Shown here: in pieces, positions 48,834 to 55,511 of the stretch
Layout of the letters: each line of letters opens with the position of its first letter
Numbering within the stretch: the stretch's first letter is position 1
Source of the DNA: Actinoplanes sp. TBRC 11911
GTDB taxonomy: Bacteria; Actinomycetota; Actinomycetes; Mycobacteriales; Micromonosporaceae
NCBI RefSeq assembly: GCF_012933445.1
Contig: NZ_JABBNC010000036.1
Coordinates: forward strand, 1 to 64,000
DNA: 64,000 nucleotides
Reading direction: 5' to 3'
The notes under the pieces: model-generated
What the model saw: the letters and a program-made list of their open reading frames with translations, nothing else
What the model was told of the DNA's origin: nothing
Databases searched by the model: none
Program-made: the position numbers and the translations under genes

Positions 48834-49090
48834 GGTGTGGGGAGCGGCGTCCTCGTGGGCGTCCGGCGTCCCCACGCCTTGATCTGGCTGGGTGCGGTGT
48901 GGGGAGTTTCGTCGCTGTGGGCGTTGCGGGTGCCCACACCGTGGGCTGGCTGGGTGCGGTGTGGGGAGTTTCGTCGCTGTGGGCGTTGCGGGTGCCCACA
49001 CCTTCGGGGCGGCGGGTGGCGTGTGGGGAGCGGCGTCGTCGTGGGCGTTGCGGGTGCCCACACCTCGGTCGTGTGGCTGGGCGGGGTGTA
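48834..49090. repeat. Palindromic repeat array, 62-bp period (locus 2)
   Basis: Fills most of the 515-bp space between pyrD and pyrF. GGTGTGGGG begins at 48834, 48896 and 48958, and CGTGTGGGG at 49020: an exact 62-bp step. Each faces a CCCCACGCC or GCCCACACC arm about 36 bp on. The period, arms and inner text (TGTGGGCGTTGCGGGTG here, GTTGGGGGCGTCGTGCC there) match the array at 10222-10545. The rest of the gap to 49284 is unremarkable; open frames inside the array are accidental. Confidence 0.9.
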
Positions 49091-49284
49091 GGAGGAGCCG
49101 GGGCGGCGTGGTGGGTATCACGGGTGATGGCTGACACGCGCGGCGGGGTGGGCTGGATTACCGCGTACGGGTGATCGAAAGCGGACTTTTTAGACGGTCA
49201 ACCGAGTGTTACGGGTGGAATGCAATACCGCGACGGGCTCGGTGGCGGTGGCAGGAAACCGACACGGGAGAGGAATGGGCAGGC

Positions 49285-50115
49285 ATGGAGAGCTTTGGCC
49301 AACGGCTTCGGGACGCGATGGACAAAAGGGGGCCGCTGTGTGTCGGCATCGATCCGCACGGGGCGCTGCTGACCCGTTGGGGCCTTACCGACGACATCGC
49401 CGGCCTGGAACGCTTCGCCTTTACGGTCGTCGAAGCCCTGGCCGATCGGGTGGCCGTAGTGAAGCCTCAATCGGCTTTTTTTGAGAGATTCGGGTCACAG
49501 GGCATCGGAATTCTTGAGTCAACTATCCGACAGTCTAGGGAAGCCGGCGCGCTCGTCCTTCTGGATGTGAAGCGAGGCGATATCGGTTCGACCATGTCCG
49601 CGTACGCAAGCGCTTACCTCGATTCGCAGAGCACGCTTCGTGCCGATGCGATTACTGTCAGTCCTTACCTCGGAGTCGGGTCGTTGCAGCCTGCAATCGA
49701 TTTGGCGACCGCGAATGGCGCCGGCGTTTTCGTCCTGGCGCTCACGTCCAATCCGGAGGGACGCGCCGTCCAGCACGCGGTCACTGCGGACGGGCGTACC
49801 GTCGCGCAGCTCGTAATCGACGAGATTTCCCAGGTAAACCGGGGTTTTGAGCCAATGGGGAGCCTCGGTCTGGTGGTCGGCGCGACGATCGGGAAGACCG
49901 GTCACGACCTGTCCGAAGTGAACGGGCCACTGCTCGCACCGGGCCTCGGAGCGCAGGGTGCGACCCCCTCCGACCTGCGCGCGGTCTTCGGTGAAAACCT
50001 GCGCAACGTGCTCCCGTCGTACTCACGGGAAGTTTTGACAGCGGGACCAAGCGTGTCCGCCCTGAGGGCCGCCGCAGTGCGCGCCGTCGATGATTGCCGC
50101 GCCGCTCTCGGGTGA
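49285..50115 (+). CDS. pyrF: Orotidine 5'-phosphate decarboxylase
   Basis: 276-residue type 2 OMP decarboxylase, the last step to UMP. LCVGIDPH begins the barrel, VKPQSAFFERFG and the catalytic LLDVKRGDIGSTMSAYA follow, then TVSPYLG and GLVVGATIG. Start ATG 49285 (MESFGQRLRDAM). Codon use differs sharply from the neighbours: many A/T third positions (for example TCT AGG, TCA ACT, GGA ATT CTT) and a seven-T run near 49476. The gap with the repeat array separates it from pyrD. Confidence 0.95.
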   Translation: MESFGQRLRDAMDKRGPLCVGIDPHGALLTRWGLTDDIAGLERFAFTVVEALADRVAVVKPQSAFFERFGSQGIGILESTIRQSREAGALVLLDVKRGDIGSTMSAYASAYLDSQSTLRADAITVSPYLGVGSLQPAIDLATANGAGVFVLALTSNPEGRAVQHAVTADGRTVAQLVIDEISQVNRGFEPMGSLGLVVGATIGKTGHDLSEVNGPLLAPGLGAQGATPSDLRAVFGENLRNVLPSYSREVLTAGPSVSALRAAAVRAVDDCRAALG

Positions 50116-50119
50116 AACC

Positions 50120-50210
50120 GCCTGCTTAGCAGGCAGCGGGTGACCCGAAGCGGGGGTACCCCCACGTTGCCGAAACCGCCGTTGACCGCTAGTTTTCCCG
50201 GCGCCGGGAA
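50120..50210. promoter_or_regulatory. Cluster of palindromes before mihF
   Basis: The 184-bp gap between pyrF and mihF holds three palindromes: GCCTG(5)CAGGC at 50120-50134, GGGGGTACCCCC at 50152-50163, and TTCCCGGCGCCGGGAA at 50195-50210. The first may end the pyr transcript. The other two lie where the mihF promoter should be and may be protein-binding sites. Confidence 0.45.
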
Positions 50211-50299
50211 CCACATGCCCCTTTGGTTCCCTGGCACACCACGTTTCACAGAAGCGCCGGTATTGGACTACCGCCGCGATAGGGACCTGAGGAGAACTG

Positions 50300-50617
50300 G
50301 TGCCGCTCCCGTCACTAAGCCCTGAACAGCGCGCAGCTGCGCTGGAGAAGGCCGCGGAAGTTCGCAAGGCTCGGGCTGAGCTCAAGGAACAGCTCAAGTC
50401 CGGCAAAACCACCCTCGCCGCCGTGCTTGACCGCGCGGAGGAAGACGAGGTCGTCGGGAAGCTGAAGGTTCTTGCCGTGCTCCAGGCAATGCCGGGCATT
50501 GGCAAGATCCGCGCGACCCAGATCATGGAGAAGCTGAGGATCGCGGACAGCCGCCGGCTGCGCGGCCTCGGCGAGCAGCAGCGAAAGGCCCTCCTGGGGG
50601 AGTTCGCTGCGAACTGA
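50300..50617 (+). CDS. mihF: Actinobacterial integration host factor
   Basis: 105-residue nucleoid protein (mIHF/sIHF), essential in mycobacteria and involved in development in Streptomyces. A long N-terminal helix (RAAALEKAAEVRKARAELKEQLKSG in parts) leads to the DNA-binding helix-two-turn-helix AMPGIGKIRATQIMEKLRI. GTG 50300 after GAGGAG. It precedes gmk by 27 bp, the standard actinobacterial order. Confidence 0.95.
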   Translation: MPLPSLSPEQRAAALEKAAEVRKARAELKEQLKSGKTTLAAVLDRAEEDEVVGKLKVLAVLQAMPGIGKIRATQIMEKLRIADSRRLRGLGEQQRKALLGEFAAN

Positions 50618-50644
50618 CTCACGGGCTCGTGTTGAATTGAGCTT

Positions 50645-51250
50645 GTGAGCATGGATGACGACGCGCGCCCGGCAGCCCGCCTCACGGTTCTGTCCGGTCC
50701 CTCCGGGGTCGGGAAGGACAGTGTGATCGAGCTGATCCGGGCGCGCTCGCCTTGGATCAAGCTGTCGGTGTCGGTGACGACGCGAAAGAAGCGCGACTAC
50801 GAGACGGATGGCGAGCATTACCACTTCGTCACCCGTCAGGAATTCCAACGGCTGATCGATGGCGGTCAGCTACTCGAATGGGCGGAATTCGCCGGCAACC
50901 TGTACGGCACGCCGAGAGCCCAGGTCGAGGGCTGGATCAGTCAGGGCCGCCCGGTCCTACTGAAGATCGACTTGCAGGGCGCCCGCCAGGTCCGGGCCGC
51001 GATGCCCGACGCTCAGCTGGTGTTCCTGGCCCCGCCGAGTGTCGAGGAGCTCAAGCGGCGGCTGATCGGCCGGGGTACCGACGACGAGGAGACGATCCGT
51101 CGCCGCCTCGCCCACGCCGACCAGGAACTGGCAGCCGAGAAAGAGTTCGACCGCACGGTCATCAACGACTTCGTCGAGCGTGCAGCGGATGAGCTGGTAG
51201 GATTGCTCGGTTCATCGTTTCTGACGCCCGCACATTCCAAAGATCATTAG
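50645..51250 (+). CDS. gmk: Guanylate kinase
   Basis: About 200-residue GMP kinase. P-loop LSGPSGVGKDSV, GMP site SVTTRKKRDYETDGEHYHFV, LLKIDLQGARQVR, and lid RGTDDEETIRRRL. Start either GTG 50645 or ATG 50651; neither has a clear ribosome site. Note Asp rather than the usual Ser/Thr after the P-loop Lys (GKDSV), which is common in actinobacterial GMK. The stop overlaps the region of the rpoZ start. Confidence 0.95.
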   Translation: MSMDDDARPAARLTVLSGPSGVGKDSVIELIRARSPWIKLSVSVTTRKKRDYETDGEHYHFVTRQEFQRLIDGGQLLEWAEFAGNLYGTPRAQVEGWISQGRPVLLKIDLQGARQVRAAMPDAQLVFLAPPSVEELKRRLIGRGTDDEETIRRRLAHADQELAAEKEFDRTVINDFVERAADELVGLLGSSFLTPAHSKDH

Positions 51251-51273
51251 TGATCATTAAGGACTTTCCAAAA

Positions 51274-51537
51274 GTGGGAACCATCGCGAATCCGGAAGGC
51301 ATCACCAACCCGCCGATCGACGAGCTGCTCGACAAGACGTCGTCGAAGTACTCGCTGGTGATCTTCGCGGCCAAGCGCGCGCGCCAGGTCAACGCGTACT
51401 ACAGCCAGCTCGGTGAGGGCCTCCTGGAATATGTGGGACCCCTGGTCGAGACCACTCCGCAGGAGAAGCCGCTCTCGATCGCGATGCGCGAGATCAACGC
51501 GGGCCTGCTCACCGCCGAGGCCACCGACCAGCCGTAA
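51274..51537 (+). CDS. rpoZ: RNA polymerase omega subunit
   Basis: 87 residues; assembles the beta' subunit. GTIANPEGITNPPIDELLDKTSSKYSLVIFAAKRARQVNAYYSQLG (in parts) is the actinobacterial omega signature. I place the start at GTG 51274, where family members begin; GTG 51250 would add eight residues (MIIKDFPK) and sits on the gmk stop. A strong hairpin follows. Confidence 0.93.
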   Translation: MGTIANPEGITNPPIDELLDKTSSKYSLVIFAAKRARQVNAYYSQLGEGLLEYVGPLVETTPQEKPLSIAMREINAGLLTAEATDQP

Positions 51538-51540
51538 GAC

Positions 51541-51595
51541 GCGAAGTGCTTGAGTGCCCCCTGCTCGCGGAACACGCGGGCCGGGGGCACTTCGC
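51541..51595 (+). terminator. Hairpin terminator after rpoZ
   Basis: AGTGCCCCC (51553-51561) pairs with GGGGGCACT (51583-51591). The arm GCGAAGTGC (51541-51549) can pair instead with GCACTTCGC at the 3' end, giving two nested alternative foldings. It starts 4 bp after the rpoZ stop. Confidence 0.75.
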
Positions 51596-51744
51596 GTGTC
51601 GGCCGCGCCGAGGCGTTTTCCACAGCGGCGGGTTGTCCACAGGCACGCCGCATGATCAAGCCAAATTCCGCCACAATGCCGAGCGGGGGCTCCCCCTGGG
51701 AGGGCGGGCCGTGGTGACGGGGTGGGTCGGGGGATCATCGGTTC

Positions 51745-52962
51745 ATGACTGAAGTCGTCCTGGGGGTCTGCGGGGGGATCGCCGCGTACAAGGCGGCCGA
51801 GCTTCTCCGCCTCTTCACCGAGTCGGGGCACAGCGTCCGCGTCGTGCCGACCGCCTCGGCGCTGAAGTTCGTCGGGGCGCCCACCTGGGAGGCGCTGTCC
51901 GGCAAGCCCGTCGCCACCGAGGTGTGGGACGACGCGTACGAGGTCCCGCACGTCCGGATCGGGCGCTCCGCCGAGCTCGTCGTGGTCGCCCCGGCCACCG
52001 CCGACATGTTGGCCAAGGCCGCCCACGGCATCGCCGACGACCTGCTGACCAACACGCTGCTGACGGCTACCTGCCCGATCGTGTACGCCCCGGCGATGCA
52101 CACGGAGATGTGGGAGAACCCGGCCACCCGCGCCAACGTCGCGACTCTCCGAGACCGCGGTGCGATCGTCATCGAGCCCGCCGTCGGGCGTCTGACCGGC
52201 AAGGACACCGGCAAGGGGCGCCTTCCCGAGCCGTCGGCGATCTTCGAGCTGGCTCGGCGCGTACTCCGCAGGGGCCGGGAATCTGATCTCGCCGGACGGC
52301 ACGTGGTGGTGTCGGCCGGCGGGACGCGCGAACCGCTCGATCCGGTGCGTTTCCTCGGGAATCGGTCGTCCGGCAAGCAGGGGTACGCGATCGCCAAGGC
52401 GGCCGCCGCGCGGGGAGCCCGGGTCACGCTGGTCGCGGCGAACGTCGCGCTCGACGACCCGGCCGGCATCGAAATCACCCGGGTGGGTACTACCGAGGAG
52501 TTGCGCGCGGCGGTGCTCAAGGCGGCCGAGGACGCGGACGCGGTCGTGATGGCCGCCGCGCCCGCCGATTTCCGCCCGGCCACGGTCGCCACCCAGAAGA
52601 TCAAGAAAACCGCGGACGGTACGCCCGAGCCACTGCTTCTCACCACGAACCCGGACATCGCGGCGGAAGTGGGCGCGTCGAAGCGTACGGGGCAAATTCT
52701 TGTCGCATTTGCCGCCGAGACGCATGACGCCCTGGAGAACGCGCGAGCTAAGTTGACCAGGAAACGTGCCGACCTGATCGTCATCAACGAGGTCGGGGTG
52801 GACCGTGTCTTCGGTGCCGATCAGAATGAGGTCACGCTGCTCGGGGCCGACGGGAGCACGGAGAGCTTCGCCGAACTCCCCAAAGACGATGTGGCAGATA
52901 TGATTTTGGATCGCGTCGCCGCCATGCTGGAACGGCAGGTGGGTGACGGTGAGAAGGCGTAG
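51745..52962 (+). CDS. coaBC: CoaBC: phosphopantothenoylcysteine synthetase/decarboxylase
   Basis: 405-residue bifunctional coenzyme A enzyme. The N-terminal flavoprotein decarboxylase has GVCGGIAAYKAAELLR, APATADMLAK and the PAMHTEMWENP active-site region; the C-terminal CoaB ligase has SAGGTREPLDPVRFLGNRSSGKQGYAIA (in parts) and AAAPADFRP, with KIKK. ATG 51745. metK follows 75 bp later. Confidence 0.96.
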   Translation: MTEVVLGVCGGIAAYKAAELLRLFTESGHSVRVVPTASALKFVGAPTWEALSGKPVATEVWDDAYEVPHVRIGRSAELVVVAPATADMLAKAAHGIADDLLTNTLLTATCPIVYAPAMHTEMWENPATRANVATLRDRGAIVIEPAVGRLTGKDTGKGRLPEPSAIFELARRVLRRGRESDLAGRHVVVSAGGTREPLDPVRFLGNRSSGKQGYAIAKAAAARGARVTLVAANVALDDPAGIEITRVGTTEELRAAVLKAAEDADAVVMAAAPADFRPATVATQKIKKTADGTPEPLLLTTNPDIAAEVGASKRTGQILVAFAAETHDALENARAKLTRKRADLIVINEVGVDRVFGADQNEVTLLGADGSTESFAELPKDDVADMILDRVAAMLERQVGDGEKA

Positions 52963-53037
52963 CACCCGTGCGAACGGGGTCCGGCGCGGTGGCTACACTC
53001 TCGCGTTAATTTGTTTTCGACAAACCTGAGGAGCACC

Positions 53038-54228
53038 GTGGCACGCCGCCTGTTCACCTCCGAGTCGGTCACGGAAGGCCACCCGGACAAGATCGCTGAC
53101 CAGATCAGCGATGGGATTCTCGACGCTCTGCTGCGGCAGGACCCGCGCAGCCGCGTCGCGGTGGAGACGCTGATCACGACCGGCCAGGTGCACGTGGCGG
53201 GCGAGGTCACCACCCAGGCGTATGCCGACATTCCGTCGATCGTGCGCGAGACGATTCTCAACATCGGGTACGACTCGTCGAAGAAGGGCTTCGACGGCGC
53301 CTCCTGTGGCGTGAGCGTGTCGATCGGCTCGCAGTCGCCGGACATCGCGCAGGGCGTGGACAGCGCCATCGAGCTGCGCACCGGCGACTCGGAGCACGTG
53401 CTGGACTCGCAGGGCGCGGGCGACCAGGGCATGATGTTCGGCTTCGCCTGCTCGGAGACCCCCGAGCTGATGCCGCTGCCGATCGCGCTGGCGCACCGGC
53501 TGGCCCGCCGGCTGTCGGCGGCCCGCAAGGACGGCACCATCCCGTACCTTCGCCCCGACGGCAAGACCCAGGTCACCATCGAATACGACGGCCTTCGCCC
53601 GGTACGCCTCGACACCGTCGTCGTCTCGTCGCAGCACGCGGCCGACATCTCGCTCGAGTCGCTGCTGACGCCGGACATCCGCGAGCACGTGATCGCGCCC
53701 GAGCTCGAGGGCCTCGGCCTGGACACCGACGACTACCGCCTGCTGGTGAACCCGACCGGCCGCTTCGAGATCGGCGGCCCGATGGGCGACGCCGGTCTGA
53801 CCGGCCGCAAGATCATCGTGGACACGTACGGCGGGTACGCCCGGCACGGCGGCGGCGCGTTCTCCGGCAAGGACCCGTCGAAGGTGGACCGTTCCGCCGC
53901 GTACGCGATGCGCTGGGTGGCGAAGAACGTGGTGGCCGCCGGCCTGGCCGAGCGGTGCGAGACCCAGGTCGCGTACGCGATCGGCAAGGCCAAGCCGGTG
54001 TCGCTGTTCGTGGAGACCTTCGGCACCGAGAACGTGCCGGTGGAGCGCATCGAGCGGGCGATCAACGAGGTGTTCGACCTCCGCCCCGCCGCGATCATCC
54101 GCGACCTCGACCTGCTGCGCCCGATCTACCAGCAGACCGCCGCGTACGGCCACTTCGGCCGCGAGATCCCCGAGCTGCTCTGGGAGAACACGGACCGCGC
54201 ACAGGACCTGAAGAACGCCGCCGCCTGA
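53038..54228 (+). CDS. metK: S-adenosylmethionine synthetase
   Basis: 396-residue enzyme making SAM from Met and ATP. RRLFTSESVTEGHPDKIADQISD (in parts) with the catalytic His, GAGDQGMMFGFAC, and the P-loop-like GGGAFSGKDPSKVDRSAAY are diagnostic. GTG 53038 after GAGGAG. TACACT at 52993 may be the -10 element. A near-perfect terminator follows the stop. Confidence 0.97.
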   Translation: MARRLFTSESVTEGHPDKIADQISDGILDALLRQDPRSRVAVETLITTGQVHVAGEVTTQAYADIPSIVRETILNIGYDSSKKGFDGASCGVSVSIGSQSPDIAQGVDSAIELRTGDSEHVLDSQGAGDQGMMFGFACSETPELMPLPIALAHRLARRLSAARKDGTIPYLRPDGKTQVTIEYDGLRPVRLDTVVVSSQHAADISLESLLTPDIREHVIAPELEGLGLDTDDYRLLVNPTGRFEIGGPMGDAGLTGRKIIVDTYGGYARHGGGAFSGKDPSKVDRSAAYAMRWVAKNVVAAGLAERCETQVAYAIGKAKPVSLFVETFGTENVPVERIERAINEVFDLRPAAIIRDLDLLRPIYQQTAAYGHFGREIPELLWENTDRAQDLKNAAA

Positions 54229-54241
54229 GAATTTCCCCGTA

Positions 54242-54274
54242 CGCCCCCGGAACGTCGACGACGTCCCGGGGGCG
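54242..54274 (+). terminator. Terminator after metK
   Basis: CGCCCCCGG (54242-54250) pairs with CCGGGGGCG (54266-54274), and inside it ACGTC (54252-54256) pairs with GACGT (54260-54264) with one mismatch between; the loop is GAC. It starts 13 bp after the metK stop. Confidence 0.8.
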
Positions 54275-54278
54275 ACTG

Positions 54279-54425
54279 GTTTCCGGGGCGCGTTTTCGGG
54301 GGGCGACCGGTTTCCGGGGCGCGTTTTCGGGGGGCGACTGGTTTCCGGGGCGCGTTTCGCGGAGCCGACCGGTTTCCGGGGCGCGTTTTCGCGAGGGCGA
54401 TCGGTTTCCGGGGCGCGTTTTCGGC
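54279..54425. repeat. 31-bp minisatellite after metK
   Basis: Five copies of a ~31-bp unit centred on GGTTTCCGGGGCGCGTTTT, with cores starting at 54279, 54309, 54340, 54371 and 54402 (steps of 30, 31, 31, 31). Copies differ at a few positions between cores. It starts within 5 bp of the metK terminator. Confidence 0.9.
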
Positions 54426-54510
54426 CTGCGCTTCGTGCGGGCGGCGCTTTTGCGGGCAATCACGGCCGGGACGCCCGTTGAGGGCTTTGAACTCGCTTCC
54501 GTGGCGTGAT

Positions 54511-54765
54511 GCGCAACCTTTCGTGGCATTTGACAGCATTCGGGGCGGCGCTTTCAGTCGCCCGCAGCCCGATTTTGGAGACCTTGGAGAGTTATGGCTC
54601 GTATGTGGGCGTAACTCTCCAAGGTCTCGAAATCAGGCGGCCAGCGACGTCCCCAAAGGCCGCAAAACTGGGCGAAGCCACTGTCCCTTTCGGACGGTCG
54701 TCCACGATGCGGCTATCTCCGACCGAATGGTGAGACCGTCGCCGCCGGAGTCTGCGCCGCCTCGA
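54511..54765. repeat. Dispersed ~255-bp hairpin element, copy B
   Basis: Second copy of the element at 38927-39180. GAGACCTTGGAGAGTTA (54578-54594) and its complement (54612-54628) form a perfect 17-bp stem around the loop TGGCTCGTATGTGGGCG, which differs from copy A at two bases. The outer three pairs of copy A are interrupted by one mismatch here. Flanks are diverged but alignable at the same distances, so the two copies have nearly equal length. Confidence 0.85.
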
Positions 54766-55110
54766 TCGGAACCGGCCTAGGTCAAGGATCGCGAGCCGGC
54801 CGCCGGTCCAGCCGGCCGAGCGCGCATGCAGGCTGATCGACGCACTCGCGCGGGACGGCCGATCGCAAGCGCGCATGCTGGCTGGTCGGCGCGCTCGCGC
54901 CGGAATAAATGCGCTTTATGGCGATTTAATCGGCCACCGCGTGGTCGCGTCGACCGGCGAACAGGCCCCAACCACGCAGCCGCACGCACCTCGCCTACCC
55001 GGTCCACGCACGTGGACCGCCGACGACGACGGCGGCAGCAGGGTAGCGGCAGCACCGGCGGCAGTGGCGGCAGCGGCAGTGGCGGCAGCGGCAGTGGCAG
55101 TGGTGGTGGC

Positions 55111-55335
55111 GACGGCGGCAGTGGCGGCAGTGCCGGCGGTGGCAGTGGTGGTGGCGACGGCGGCAGTGGCGGCAGTGCCGGCGGTGGCAGTGGCGGTGGC
55201 GACGGCGGCAGTGGCGGCAGTGCCGGCGGTGGCAGTGGTGGTGGCGACGGCGGCGGTGGCGGCAGTGCCGGCGGTGGCAGTGGTGGTGGCGACGGCGGCG
55301 GTGGCGGCAGTGCCGGCGGTGGCAGTGGTGGTGGC
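55111..55335. repeat. 45-bp minisatellite beside priA 3' end
   Basis: Five head-to-tail 45-bp units starting with GACGGCGGC at 55111, 55156, 55201, 55246 and 55291, with a decayed sixth at 55336 and GGCAGC runs on both sides (about 55030-55430). Copies differ by single AGT/GGT changes. It would encode Gly-Ser-Asp repeats on the plus strand or Pro-Leu repeats on the minus strand, but neither frame has a convincing start or homology. Confidence 0.9.
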
Positions 55336-55511
55336 GACGGCGGCCGCGGCGGCTGCGGCGGCTGCGGCAATGGCGGTGGCGGCGGCAGCGGCAGTGGCAG
55401 CGGCAGCGGCAGCGGCAGCGGCAGCGGAGATCATCGCCGACAAGCCGGCGCGACCACGCCAACGCCGAGGCTGACCGTGTGCGCGCGGGGCTCGTTGGTC
55501 GCGGCTGGTGG

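Larger units (their letters stand above)
54229..55511. other. 1.28-kb repeat-rich gap between metK and priA
   Basis: Space between convergent genes, matching the nusB-bldD gap in size and make-up. In order: the metK terminator, a 31-bp minisatellite (54279-54425), the second copy of the hairpin element (54511-54765), about 250 bp of ordinary sequence, then a 45-bp Gly/Ser-codon-like repeat (55111-55335 and decayed flanks). Open frames over the last repeat exist on both strands because the unit is a multiple of three; I do not call a gene. Confidence 0.7.

Noticed and set aside
48834..49090. CRISPR array or small repeated gene
   Set aside because: Same reasons as locus 1; the 62-bp step breaks the reading frame at every unit.
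52963..53037. SAM riboswitch before metK
   Set aside because: Only 75 bp is available and no SAM-I or SAM-IV helices can be drawn.
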